From contig JAKUHH010000177.1 in NCBI GenBank assembly GCA_022701365.1, positions 806,001 to 870,000 of the forward strand: DNA of 64,000 bases. The letters run 5' to 3'. The notes beneath the pieces were generated by a model. That model ran no database searches. It saw only the letters and a program-made list of their open reading frames with translations, and was not told the origin of the DNA. The position numbers and the translations under genes were made by a program. This DNA is from Mycocentrospora acerina (lineage: Eukaryota > Ascomycota > Dothideomycetes > Pleosporales). Of this stretch, positions 42,238 to 55,091 are shown one piece after another (within the stretch, counting starts at the first letter, position 1; each line of letters starts with the position of its first letter).

Positions 42238-42873
42238 ACGTGGTGACGTCTGATGGGACGAAGGGATTGGGAACTGGAAGGACGAATATAAGTAACCCTT
42301 GGTAGATCTCGCATACGATCTACTTGTAGTTCCTATCCAACATATATGGACAGCTATGATGTCTTTGATCTTACCTCGAAGGTGGAAGTGAAGAGTGAGA
42401 GAAGGGAAGTCGGGATAATGGGGTGAGATGAACTAATGACAAAGGATGAAATAGAGAGGAAGTGGTAGAAAGAAATAAGTCAGGGTGATTCGTCTGCAGA
42501 GTAATAAGACGAGATTGCCATACTGAAGTCTAGTTGTTGTCCCTGTATCCGACATCCTATAATATCATGTACTTGATTGGTAGTAAGATGATTAAAATAT
42601 TTTATGCTTATGCCTATGCTTAATATGCACTACTCTGTTATACAGATTTCTCTCTAATATACTTTTGACGCCGGAAAACGCCTTGGGAAGGAGGAAGTGC
42701 CACGTAAACACTCCCAAAAAGCGACGAGTAACGAGATCAAAGCAAAAAAACAAACAAACAAACAAGGAGATGCAAGAAACTATGGCAATCCTACTCTTCA
42801 TTCCATCCAGTGACGCGTCCCTAAGCCTCCCTTGATACTCCTTACCACGCTGCTCACCCAACAACCCGTTTAC
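42238..42873. other. Convergent interval between Myb-like copy B and CTR9
   Basis: A 636 nt stretch carrying two 3' flanks. No gene, tRNA or repeat longer than a few units (CAAA units near 42748-42764) is seen. Confidence 0.5.
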
Positions 42874-45800
42874 CTACTCGTCCTCGTCGTCCATATCTAC
42901 ATCCTTTGCCGCCTTGGGCGGTGCCACCCCATCATCCTCCGCGTCCTCGTCCTCATCATCCACAACTCTCCCCTTCCTCGCCCTCGGTGCACTAGCACTA
43001 ACCCCCTCGTCATCACTGTCCTTTGTATCATCATAATCCTGCTCGCCCTCCTCACTGTCGTCATCGATGAACTCTGCCGACTTGTACTTGCCTGCTGGTT
43101 CATTTTTCTTGACCAACTTCCTCTTCTTCTTCTCACGGGGGCGGTCATCGTCAGATAAGCCCTCACCTTCTGTGCTTGTCCGCCTCCTTCTCGATCTCGG
43201 CTCGTCGGCATCGCTGCTGAGGCCGTCAGAATCAGAGTCGACGTTGTCCTTCTTCTTGCGTTTCCCGCCTTTTGCCGCGCCACGCGCGCGCCGTTCAGCT
43301 TTGCGTGCCTCTTTGTCTTCATCCTCATCCATGCGGCGGCGTTCTTCGTCGCCGCGTTGCTCCATGAGGAGGCGGTCGCGCTCGGCGATACGGGATTGCT
43401 CTTCGATAATCTTGCGTTTGCGTTCCCGAGCAGCTTCTTCGGCACGCTTCTTTTCCTCTTCTTTTCGGCGGAGGTCCGCTTCACGAACTTTGCGTGCTTG
43501 GTCGAGTTTGCTCGCGTTTTCTTCTTCATATGCCGCCTGCTTTTCGCGATGGCGCTCGAGCTGCTTGGCCATGGTGTTTCTTCCCATGTTGGCGCGGGAA
43601 ATAATGTCGGCCTTGGGGAAGGGTGGGAACTCTGCTTTGGCGATTTGCTCGAGGGACTCGATAGCGTCAGTGAGTCCTTGGGCGGCTTCGTCAACATCCT
43701 TGAGACTGCGTTCGGTTTCGGGTAGAGAGTGGGTCTGCTGCGCGATTTGAAACTGGATGAATGCAACGTTGAATTGGTAGGCGAGATCGGAGGGTATGAT
43801 TTTGAGAGCTTGTTTGGAGTAGTCGAGAGCTGTGCGGAAGGCGGCGACGCTGCGATCGTGTCTGGCGCGAAGATACCATGTGCGGCCGAGGCAGGAGAGA
43901 ATCCTGGGGTCGTGTTGCCGGTTCTTAGATAGTGCTGCTTCGTACTATGCAAAGTTAGCAGGCCAATCAATCGCAGACATGTGGTGGTAATACTTACGTT
44001 CTCAATTGCGCGAGCGTATTGCTTAATCTCAGCGTAGGTGTGACCCAGGTTTACATAGACGCTGTAATCTTTGAGTGTCTCCTTGACTTTGGTGAAGATC
44101 TGTAGCGCCGTAGAGAAGTCCTTCTTGTCTTCGACCAGAGCAATGGCAATGCCTTGGGCGGCATATGCGTTTTTGGGGTCAAGTTGGAGTACCTTGTCGA
44201 AGAACTCGACTGCCTTCTCGTACTGTTTCCGACGTTTCTCTTTCTCTTGTTCGGAGTTTCTTGGTAGCTCGCGAGCAATGGTCAGGAGAATATTGCCCAT
44301 GCCCATCAGCGAGTACCGATCGTGCTTGTCAAATTGCTGGAGAGTGTGCTTGTAGAGACGTTGCTCGACATCCGTTGTAAAGTCCAGGCCTTTCTTCTTC
44401 GACTTGTTTAAGTACCATCCATAGAGTGCGCGGACTTCGACATTGTCCTCGTTCTCTTTGAAAAGCTGTTTTATCGCCTTCGGACCCTCGTCTGTGGGGT
44501 TCTGGCGCAGAGAAATGTATGTAAGGCGGATGCGAGCATCAACATAGTCAGCGTGTCGCTTCAGAAGCCCTTCATAGACGTCCTTGGCCTCGTCAAGCAT
44601 GCCCTCCGACTCGTAGGTACGGCCAAGATTGTAGCTGATTGAAGTGACGAGAGCATCCGTATCGATTGTTTCGTCGCGGGATGCTGCCTGGACGCATGCG
44701 TTAAGTGCAGCCTGGAAGAGTTCTCGTGCTCGGACAAAACGTTCTGCCTGGTAATGAAAGCATCCCATGTTGTTGAGTAGCTGAGGGGGCAGCATTTCAC
44801 GGAGTGCTTTCTTAAGCTCAACCTCGTCCTCAATGTCCTCGGGGTAGTCCTCTCCTGGGATAGCCTCTAGCTCCATTTGCTCAACTTCTTCCAGGCACTT
44901 CAAGCTCTTGTCAGGATGATCAGCTTCGTATAGTCTTGCCAAATTCAGAAGCACCGATTGATCAGGCGTAGCTTTCCTCTTGGGATCCCTCCATGCTTTT
45001 TGGACATCTTCAAGGTACTTCAATGCTTTTTTCAACTCAGCTGACTTGTCATCAGTAGACTTGTTGGTCTGAGCAGCAAACACGTCCTCTGCATAGAGTG
45101 TACCAAGAAGAGTTTGTGCCTCCAGTGTAGGTTGTTGCTGGAGAATCTTTTCTAGGCGAAACTTGGCACCGTCGTAGTTGTGCATTAGGACATTCATCTG
45201 GGCCGATCCGAATTTCGCAGGTATGTAACCACGCTCGTCACCACCACGGGCACCGTCAGACTTGGCGTAGAACTCGGCGGCTTTTGAGATGTTCTCCTGC
45301 TGGTGCTCTTTCCTTGCTAACTGATACCATCCATCACTAGCAATTGCATTGATATCAGTGAGCTCAATGGCACGTCTGGAGATCTTCTCTACTTTGGGGA
45401 AATCTTTCCTCATAACAAACCAGCTTCCAAGAGCTGCACATGTCAGAGGGAACTGGCTGTCCTTCTTCAAAGCAGGCACAAAGTATTCGCTGACAGCTTT
45501 TTTGGAGAGGTTGGCAAAAGCTGGGTCGGAGGGCGGTAGTTGGGCAGTAAGATGATAGTTGTAGATGCCCATCAAGACTAGAGCGATCTTCGAGTCCGGA
45601 TTCAGTTCGAGCGATCTCTGCCATGCACTAGCAGCGTCATCTTTGAAGCCCAGTTGCCAGAAACAGCACCCAATTCCAATGCGTGGGTCTGGGTCAATCA
45701 GATCTGGTGAGCTTTCCATGACGCTCTGGTAGACCTTCAGAGCATCTGCATATTTTCCCATGGAGTAGTTGACGCGTGCCTTGCCCATCCTTGCTAGAAG

Positions 45801-46498
45801 GTTCTTTCCACCAGATGCTCGCAATGCGTCTTCAAAGTAGCGCGCAGCCTGTTTCAGTGTGTCCATGCGAGTCGAGCTGACTGCACTGGGGCCGGCAGTG
45901 GTCGAGGGTGCTTGAAGCGAGGCTTTGAGCAGAAAGAGCACACCGCGGGCGAGGAAGAGTGGGGGGTGCGACGGGTTGAGACGCAAGGCATCATTCAGTA
46001 CGCCCGTGGCTGCTTGGAGGTAGTAGTCTTTAGTCTTGGCATCTGGCTGCTCGTCTGGGGTGTATGTCAGTAGACGTCCTTGCACGAGGTTTAAGATTGC
46101 CTACCTTGCTTAAGGCGCGGTGCTTCGCGACACTTGAGCAGATACAGCCAGCAGAGCCCGTTGAGAATGCTAAGTTTGTCCTCGACGCGCGCGCGTTCAA
46201 ACACACTGACAGCCTGACTTAGCACGTCGATGGCATGGTCGACTTTATTGTGCTTCGCGTAGGCAACGGCAACGGTGACCCAGGTTGGTGTTGGACTGTT
46301 CTCGTTCTGCAGCAGTGTAACTAGGTCTGTGGGATCGCCCTCAATGTCCTCGTCGAGCGAAATGTCAATCTCGGCGTCCTGGCCCTCATCCAGCGTTGGA
46401 ATATTGAGGTTGCTGGGGAGATCCGAGAATCGCGGTGGAGGGAACATTGCGCCTGCGCCGTTCAAGCCGTTCGCGCCGTTGGCCTGTGTCGCAGCCAT
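42874..46498 (-). CDS. CTR9: Paf1 complex subunit Ctr9 (TPR protein)
   Basis: Exons 46498-46105, 46054-43998 and 43944-42874 give about 1173 residues. The second intron (53 nt) joins YARAIEN to YEAALSKNRQHDPRILSCLGRTWY. Repeated TPR motifs run from about residue 60 to 820, including HPPLFLARGVLFLLKA, LLARMGKARVNYSMGKYADALKVYQ and RIGIGCCFWQLGF. These match Ctr9/Tsp. After about residue 930 the protein is highly charged with a coiled coil (EKQAAYEEENASKLDQARKV) and an acidic tail (DDGVAPPKAAKDVDMDDEDE). Ctr9 scaffolds the Paf1 complex that travels with RNA polymerase II and supports H2B ubiquitination and H3K4/K36 methylation. It shares a divergent 566-nt promoter with SEC8. Confidence 0.95.
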
Positions 46499-47064
46499 GG
46501 TGAGCTAGCTGTCGTGTAGACACGCGTGTGTGTCAGGGAAAGGAGCGAGTCGGGGCGGATAGAGGGGTCGAGCGATCAGTGCGGCATATCAGGGCGAAGG
46601 CGATGAAGTGGGGGCGCGAGGCTGTTCGTCGCCTGCGTTGGATGGTTGCAGGAGGTGATGGCTGGTCGAAGAATCGCGAGGTGAGAGCACGCGAAGCGGA
46701 AGGCGCTAAGCTCGGAGGGCGGAGCGGGGCGGGGCGGGGCGGAAGTCTTGGCTAAGAGGAGAACACCAGCAAGGCACACAGCAGATGGACATGTACATGT
46801 GACTCGAGGTATGATATTGCCATCGTACTCAGGTCATATCTCCATTAATAAGTGCCAAATTTACAGCAAAAGCAGGTTAGGCGCATTCATCAGACTCGTA
46901 GCCAATAACCCCTGCAGCTTCAACGTACACCTCCGAGAGCTCCCCGCAAGTACACGCGCACGACACCCCAACAACGAAGCTACCCGCAACCCTTGCAGCC
47001 ACGAACTATGAACTGAGCCTTCTTCCATATATACCTACAGTAAACGTCGATATCCAAACGCGCC
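46499..47064. promoter_or_regulatory. Divergent promoter CTR9/SEC8
   Basis: These 566 nt lie between the CTR9 ATG (minus) and the SEC8 ATG (plus). A GC-rich block with GGGGC repeats lies at 46722-46741. No TATA box is evident on the CTR9 side; ATATATA near 47028-47034 precedes SEC8 by about 30 nt. Confidence 0.4.
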
Positions 47065-50000
47065 ATGTCGCGAATTCCTGGCTACCCGCGGGCGGGAGCC
47101 AATGGTGGCTACGCGAACGGGAGCTACAACAACGGAGGATACAGAGCCAACAACGGTGCCACCGATGAATATAGTGGACGACCTAGTGGTGAACAGCGAA
47201 GACGCCCTGGAGGGTATGGAGGCTTGGAAGCCACAGAAGACACATATGCACAGCGCCCGAGCGGCGAACGGGAACGTCGACCAGGCGGCTTCGAGGGCAT
47301 TGTTGCTAGGGAAGAGGAATACGCAAAGCGACCAAGCAGCGACCGTGAGAGGCGGCCAGTTGGATACGGTGGTCTTAGCGCTAGAAGGGATGACTCCTCT
47401 AGAAGAGACGACTCTGGGTCACGATCACAATCGAGTACTGAACAAGGTCGTCGTCCAGGGCGCGAGCGCGAAGAGGAGCTTGCACAGGTCTCGCGCCCTA
47501 CTAGTCTCGAGCGCTCAAAGGCGAATCGTCGTAGTGGGGAGAGGCAGAACGGGGTGGGTCGCAATAGGCCAGCTGGGAACAACTACGGCCCAGGAAGTCA
47601 GCGCATAGAAGAGGTTCTGCAGTACATCCAGCAAAAATGGGACTTCATGACAAAGGACCAATGTATACCAGTAGAAGTCGCACTAAAGCTTATGGACTCA
47701 AGCTCTCTTGGACTGGCAGATCAGTACGACAAGTTCCGGGGGACACACCAGGAGCTCCAGCAGGCGCTGAAAACAATTGTGAACGGTGAGTACCTCGAGC
47801 CTTGAATTTTGAGTCTCCCCGTACTCGGATAGCAGCTAAAAGAGACAGAGCACCACCAGGGCTTCAATAGCTCCATCGGAACCTTCCATCAAATTCAGTC
47901 CAGTCTGCAAAACTCCCAACACAACGTCAGGAAGCTGAAAACGTCGCTCACCTCTGCAAAATCACAGCTGTCTTCTGCCAAACCAGAACTGCGAGAGTTT
48001 GCAATCGCATCGCAGAGCTATGATGAAATGTTGCAGATACTAAACACGATTGGTCAATTGCAACTCGTACCTGAGAAACTTGAGGCTTGCATTTCAGAAA
48101 AGCGTTTCTTGACGGCGGTTGATATCCTCCAAGACGCTTTGCGAATGATCCGAAAGTCCGAGATGGAGAAGATCGGTGCGCTGAGCGATCTCCGCATCTA
48201 CCTCAGCAACCAGGAGGTCTCGCTCACTGATATCTTGATCGAAGAACTCCACAGTCATCTCTACCTCAAATCACCATATTGCGAAGATAGATGGAAAGAA
48301 TATGCCCAAAATCAAGTTAAGAGCGACTTGACCGACCGCGCTCAGACGGACATCAGTGGCCGACTATTGTTCTACTTTTTGGACGGTCTCGACACCTCAG
48401 AGCCAGTATGTTTACTTTTGCAACTCAAGTATTCAACTAACATCATCAGATGACAGACGACTCGGCACACAACCCTGAGGCAGATACCTTCCAGTACATA
48501 AGACTCATCATAGAGTCGCTCAACAAAATGGGTCGTCTGGAGATAGCAATCAATACTATCGAAGACCGCTTGCCAGTGGAACTATTCAAAGTTGTCGACA
48601 AATCAAACAATGAGGTCGCATTACGTCATCCAAGTATACTGCGGGCCTATGCGACAAGGAGGGGAACTAAGTCCAAAACCCAAATAGAAAGTGACGACAT
48701 CAGGGCGACTCTCCTCAACGACTTGCTCTGGACTCTCTACGCACGTTTTGAAGCCATCGCTGAAAGTCATAGAGTTGTACATGATGTTGTTGCTGGAATA
48801 GTCCGTCGAGAAGGACTACGTGATGCGTCCAGTAAAGCTCTGACCCGTGGTTTCAAAGAATTATGGAAATTATATCAGAGTGAGGTAAGTACATCATTAA
48901 CTCAGCCAGATCTGTATACTGATAAATCTCAGATGCGTTCCATACTTCACGATTATCTTGCTACAGACGGCGAGACCTCATACCGAAGTGGTAAAGGTCC
49001 GACATCCACCACTAGCGCATTCTCTCGCGCACCTCGAGACAAGAACAAGCGAATGTTCAGTCTTACGGACATCGACACCAAGACACCTGACATCGTACAA
49101 GAGAGAGCGGATTTAGAGTTTATCTTGAAGTCTTCGGTTCCCGGACTCGTATCAGACTCGAAGAGGCCAGATGAGTTGGCCACAAGTACCACCACCAAAC
49201 TCGACGGTAGTGCAACTGGCCACAAGCTGCTTGTGGAACCGAGTGTCTTCAATATGGGCATCCTACTGCCACCATCGCTTGAATTTTTGAACAGACTAAA
49301 AGAAGTTGTGCCTCCAACTGCAGATATTAAGATGACAACCCTGACATCATTTCTTGACGATTTCTTAGTGAACGTCTTTCATCCACAGCTGGACGAGACA
49401 CTTGTTGAGTTATGTGCGCAGACATTCATTGAGCTAGATGCTTTCCAGGAAGATCCTCACTGGTCGAAGCATTCGAAGAAACCTATTTTCAAGGCATGTT
49501 ACGGCCTTTCTACTGTTAACTGCAGTTACTGACTTTTTCCAGGGGACTGCAAACTTCTTCTTCCTTGTGTCTGCCTTCTGCAAGATGCTTGATAATCTCC
49601 CTCATGACCAGGCTTTCTCCCAACTCGTCGTCAATCAAATGGAAACATATGCACAGAAATGCACACACTGGTACACGACCCTCGTTAGTCGTGCGCAGCC
49701 CACATCCACTGGTCGAACTCTGAAAGCACCTGCCGGTTGGGCACAATCACTAGAGATGGAAGATGTGACGTCTCGGCTGTTTCAAGCAAATCCATCAGAC
49801 GGTGAAGCCTTTGATCAGCTTATAGGGCAGGAAATTGCTTTGTTGTTGCAAGCAGCAGAGTCAGAGCCACTGGACCAGGCGGACATGATACAAGAAAAGA
49901 AGCCCCTTATTAGTCTCTGCCTCCTGTACACGAGCATGAAATGGCTCGCTACAAAGATCGCGCAACTACGCCACATCAGCGATCGAGCGACAGACTCCAC

Positions 50001-50801
50001 AGGCGCACAGTCCGGTGGTGAAAAGCACAACAGGCGGTGGACTCTCCTCTCATCTTCCGAACCAAGGACGGAAGGCACATCCATATATTTGCCTTTGAAC
50101 CAAGAAACCGCTGCGTAAGTTCCCTATTGTCAACAAGACAACAATAGCACAAACTAACCATTCTCAGATCTTTCGACGCAGTAGTATCCACCTACCAATC
50201 ACTCAGCACCCGTGTCCTTCGAACTCTCCACCTCTCCATCCGTGGTAACCTCCTCTACTCCCTAAATGACACAGTTCATCCCATCCTATCCCTCACGATC
50301 GACGCCCCACAAGACCCCTCTCCCTCCGTCCTCAGCCTCAACGCCCACCTCATTGCCTTCGACACAGACGTGTCTCCCGCCATCCCCAAATCCTCATATG
50401 TGCACCTCACGCGCGGGCTCGCTGCCCTCATGGACAAATACCTCTTCTCCCTGTGCGTGCGACGCATCGAGAAAATGAACCCCACAGGCTGTGCACTCAT
50501 GCAACTCAATATCCTCGTTTTGCAACAGAACCTTAAGAACATTGAAGATGGTGCATCATTGTCGCATGCTGCGCTGTTCTTCGACCTGTTCACCGCAGGC
50601 CCGGATGCGATTGTGGCGCGTGCACGACAGTTTGGCAAGAATTTTGGACTGCCAGAAGGGATGATGGGGCAGCCGGAGGTAAAGCGGTTGTTGGAAATGT
50701 GCTACGAGGAGAGTCTTACGGCAGAAAGCAGGGAGGTAGGCGTCCAAGCGAGGAGGAAGTTGGATGCGCAGGTTTTGGAGATTAGTGAGTTTATGTATTA
50801 A
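47065..50801 (+). CDS. SEC8: Exocyst complex component Sec8 (EXOC4)
   Basis: Exons 47065-47785, 47849-48405, 48450-48884, 48933-49493, 49543-50114 and 50168-50801 give about 1159 residues. The Sec8 N-terminal domain begins near residue 180 (RIEEVLQYIQQKWDFMTKDQCIPVEVALKLMD), and VALKLMDSSSLGLADQYDKF is characteristic. The coiled-coil segment (HHQGFNSSIGTFHQIQSSL, VRKLKTSL) follows, then the long helical rod that packs with Sec6/Exo70. Sec8 is a subunit of the octameric exocyst, which tethers secretory vesicles at the hyphal tip and septa. Intron 4 has a GC donor (AAG|GCATGT). The first 160 residues are Gly/Arg-rich, with three imperfect repeats. The CTR9 and SEC8 starts are divergent. Confidence 0.94.
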
Positions 50802-52245
50802 CTGGATCGCAATGCGGAAGGGGGGAGTAGAGATAGTATACCACGTTGTGTTTTGTACTCATGATTGAAACTATGCTTATATTTGTCGTTGCGTTCATCC
50901 TCCCTTGCTGTGTACAAATCTTTCCCCAAATGCACATCCTGGATTAGAAGTTCAATGAAGCTACATGCCCACTGTTCTATAATAGACTAAGTAATAAGAC
51001 TATGCTTCAAGAAGCTCTATTTGATGTCTTTTCCATCTTGTTTTCCCTTCGCTCACATTGCGTATTGTCATGTCGTGTCACACGCAACTTCCGCTTAGGG
51101 CCCCACTTCACCTCGCCGACATACCTAGGTCCCCGACGACGGGTCGTCGGGCAGGGCTGCACGTGCACATCCATGCATGCGTGGCGTGTTTTTTGCACGT
51201 ACGGTAGATCGATGATTTTTCGGTACCGGTGAGGGTTGCTTTTTCCCTGTGGAATGGGTAGGCGGGCGGGCCGGGATCTTCAACGGTTTTTGTTCTTGTT
51301 TTATCGGTGGAGGAGGAGAAGATACTACGACAGGAGGAGTTGTGCAGGATGTTCAATGTAATAGATAGACTAGTATGTAGGTAAGAGTATAAATTAGTCT
51401 ATAGAGCTAGGTCGCAGGCTATAGGTCGCCGATGCTGATGCTGATGCCAATGCTGACATCCGTCATACTTGTTCTATTAGTTACAAGATAAGATGGCCAT
51501 GCCTAGACGTGCACAGATGGATGTGTGCCAACCAATTTGTCTATTATTAATTTAAAATAATTCAGGCCAGTCATCACTCGTTGGTACGTTTTATCGTATG
51601 GAATTATGAATTGTACGGGGTTTCGGTTAGTTCGGTGAATAGTGTGCATCACACGGGTGTGAACAGGATAGGGGTAGAATGAGGTAAACTATTCTGGGCG
51701 GTTGAAAACGCTTAATGAAGAAAAGAAAAAGTAGCGACCGAAAGGTAGATGGAAGGAAGCACAAGGATATTTTCGATCACAGAACGACGTACCGATGGCC
51801 AGGCCCACGGTGCTCATGCACAGATACGCCTCGCCTATATTAAGGCTGAGATGGATGCGATTCACAGCCCTGCGGTTGCAGGCTCTCAAGCCATCGGCGT
51901 TGGAAGATGCAATCCTTCGACGAATCTCACGTCTGGCCGTTCCAACGTCTCGAGACGGGCCGTCTGGAATTCACTATCATGTTTACGGTGATGCTTACTT
52001 TTCGCGACCTAGGCAATCCCCGGGGTCGAAGCTTGGGTGTAAGCGCAAGTTGGTTTATGATCGCCGACAAACAAATTCGGGGACTACATATGTGGAGTAG
52101 TTCGGGAAGGTTATAAGTAAGAGAATGATATAAGGTGATAAGTCCCTGGTTACATGAATGAGCAGCGTAAGCCTCGATTAAACGTTGCGAAGACTTTCTC
52201 ATAATTCATTTTTCCGTTTTCCTTTTTTCCTGACAAGAATAAGAC
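50802..52245. other. Intergenic interval before the ABCG gene
   Basis: This 1.4 kb is AT-rich and has no supported gene. Overlapping 60-100-codon frames at 51749-52116 show no domain. It includes the SEC8 3' flank and ABCG promoter. Confidence 0.5.
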
Positions 52246-54446
52246 ATGGGTGGCATGCCGACGCCTCATCATTCTCTTGATGCAGAGGACCTGGAAAAGG
52301 GTGCAGATTTGGCAAGATTGAGAAACGATGTCGTGGGTAGCTTCAGTTGGGAGGATGTTACGGTCTCAGTCAAAGATAGGAAGACAAAGGCAATGGTTGA
52401 TATTTTGGAGGGGGTGAGTGGGTTTGTTGAAGCAGGTACGTTGCTGGGAAAATATGGTGGTGAAGAGCATCAAGGCTAATGGAGTATAGGAGAGATGCTT
52501 GCTCTAATGGGTCCGAGGTAGGTTCATGACATACTTGCCATACATATAAGACTCCAAGCTAATGTATAACATAGTGGTTCTGGCAAGACAACCCTATTGA
52601 ACGTTCTCGCACACAGAGTCGCCACCCCAAACGCTACCATCAAGCAGACGCTTTGCATTAATGGAACGCCAACCTCTCTCACGAGCTTTCGGAAACTCAG
52701 CTCGTACGTTGAGCAAGACGATGCGCTTGTCGGCTCTCTCACTGTTCGTGAAACATTATACTTTGCTGCTCAACTTGCACTTCCAAGGTAGGCTTACACT
52801 GCTCAGCTTCTGAGTTCAGCCGTTTAGTCCTAGCATACAGTACGACAGAAGCTGATCACCATGCCGTAGTACTATCAGCAAAGCTCAACGTAAGACTCGT
52901 ATCGAAGGCCTTCTGTCGGCATTCGGTCTACAGAATCAAGCTGATACGATCATTGGGACACCGATCAGAAAGGGTGTATCAGGGGGTCAGAAGAGGAGAG
53001 TCAGTGTGGCTAGCCAACTCATCACGAGCCCAAAGATTGTTTTCTTGGATGAACCAACTAGTGGCTTAGATTCTGCGGCCAGTTACGAGGTGATGAGTTT
53101 TGTTAAAGAAGTGGCTCGAAAGAACAAGGTAAGTTATGTGTTATATGAGTCGATGCCGCATATAACTGACGTTATGTAAAGGTTTTGGTCATCGTGTCGA
53201 TCCATCAACCTTCTACGATGACCTTTGAGCTTTTTGATAAGCTAATGCTCTTATCGCGGGGTAAGGTCGCGTACAGTGGACCAGTTACGCAAGTCGTAGA
53301 CTACTTCGCAGGGCTTGGATATAATGTAAACTCTAGACTTGCTCAGTTACATATAGTGCAACACTAACTTATTTTCAGATGCCAACCTACACAAACCCGG
53401 CCGAATACCTCATTCAGCTAGTCAACACAGATTTCTCTCTTGATCAAACAGAAGCGACCCAGCAACTCTCTCAACTCCATACGTCTTGGACCAACTCAAC
53501 TGCCGCCGCTGCCCTGACCGCACAGATACACTCAGCCTCACAAAGTTCAACACCCCTAGAATCATCGTCAAATGATTCTGCCAACCCACTAATTATACCT
53601 CTTACACTAGTCCATCGCTCCTTCATAAAGTCTTACCGTGATGTAGTCGCCTACGGAATTAGGATTGCCATGTACATTGGACTCGCTATCATGATGGGCA
53701 CTGTCTGGCTACGTCTCTCACCCACACAAGCCAATATCCAAGCCTTCATCAACGCAATATTCTTCGGCGGAGCATTCATGTCCTTCATGGCCGTTGCATA
53801 TATTCCCGCATTCATCGAGGACTTGCATCTCTACTCGAAGGAACGCGCGAACGGATTGTATGGGCCCACCGCCTTCATGGTTGCAAACTTCATCATCGGC
53901 ATACCGTATCTGTTTTTGATCGCAATTTTGTTTTCTATCATCGCATACTGGCTCGGCAATTTCCAGCCCTCTGCCATAGGCTTCTGGACATGGGTCATGT
54001 GGCTTTTTCTCGACCTACTAGCTGCAGAGTCTCTTGTTGTGCTACTCAGCTCGTTGATTCCAATATTTGTTGTGGCACTCGCGGCGACGGCCTTCGCGAA
54101 TGGATTATGGATGTGTGTAAACGGGTTCATGGTGCAACCGGAGACTCTGAACGTCTTCTGGCGATATGTGTTTCACTACATCGATTACCAGGCATACGTG
54201 TTCCGGGGCATGATGGTGAATGAATTTGGAAAGAGAAATTATGATTGTGCGCGGACAGAGAATAACGGATGCCAGTGCATGTATCCAAGTGCGTTGCAAG
54301 ATCAGTGTCTGATTGAAGGGAAAGCGGTGTTGAGTCAGTATGGGTATGGGACTGAGAACATGGGAAAATATGTTGGATACATGGTCCTCATTGTGTTTGT
54401 ATATCGGTTATTGGGGTGGTTGGTGCTGTTCCTCAGGAAACATTGA
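52246..54446 (+). CDS. ABCG (White/Pdr-like) half transporter
   Basis: Exons 52246-52435, 52490-52517, 52575-52787, 52870-53128, 53182-53325 and 53379-54446 give about 633 residues, typical for an ABCG half transporter (NBD then TMD). Walker A is GPSGSGKTT, assembled across the exon 2/3 junction. The signature VSGGQKRRVSVA, Walker B VFLDEPTSGLD, and H-loop SIHQPS are intact. The TMD shows about six hydrophobic segments (YGIRIAMYIGLAIMMGTVWL, IFFGGAFMSFMAVAYIPAF, IGIPYLFLIAILFSIIAYWL, and others) and a Cys-rich loop (CARTENNGCQC) before the last span. Such transporters work as dimers moving lipophilic substrates, but this one's cargo is unknown. Exon 2 is a 28-nt microexon. Confidence 0.92.
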
Positions 54447-54480
54447 GTCGATGTTCAGCGGGCAGGGGAATTAGAGTTGA

Positions 54481-55091
54481 ATGAAGGGAGTGTGTATTGA
54501 GAATGATAGAAAGCTTGAGTTAACAGGTAAGATAGAGGTTGCACATCAGATCCATAAATTCAAATCCATGTCACTGATTTTAACCATCTTTCCTATTTTT
54601 GTTCTCAAATCCATGTTTCTTTTAATTCTTTGCCAATAGTCGTCTGCGGCAAGGAAATTGGAATTGCAACAGTACTCCGACAGAATCTCCTGCTAAAATA
54701 CGATGGTGAATCACGTCCTACCAGCATCATTTCATCATACTGTGTCTAGCCCTTACACGCAGTGATCCACATCGTACTCTCTCCCAAATCTGGCACCATT
54801 GGCATTCCACTCCTCCTTTCTAGCAAGATCCCATCCGCAACATCTAGCAATCATGGCTCCCAAAACTACGCCAAGCCTCCTGTAGCCATTGTTGTGGGCG
54901 GTGGATTTGACGACGACATGTTCAATCAGATGAGAGATGCGTGTAAAGATGTGAAGAGCGCGGTATGGTTGAGAGCGGACACTACGAAGCCAAAACTAGA
55001 CATCATGCCGTTACTGGGTGATACAAAAGCAAATGGTGAGATGACGGCGGAGTTGGTCAAGAGAAAACTAGCGGAGTTGAAAATTGGATAG
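54481..55091 (+). CDS. Small orphan protein, possibly Rossmann-like (about 146 aa)
   Basis: Exons 54640-54705 and 54763-55091 join in phase (donor ATG|GTGAAT, acceptor CGCAG), giving VVCGKEIGIATVLRQNLLLKYDVIHIVLSP and ending ADTTKPKLDIMPLLGDTKANG. A first exon 54481-54526 (donor ACAG|GTAAGA) fits in phase and would add MKGVCIENDRKLELT, but this is a hypothesis: its 113-nt intron could instead hide other starts. The beta-strand/Gly pattern (VVCGKEIGIA, IVVGGGFDDDMF) hints at a small alpha/beta fold. I do not recognise a named family, and the ABC transporter stop is only 34 nt upstream of the proposed start. Confidence 0.6.
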
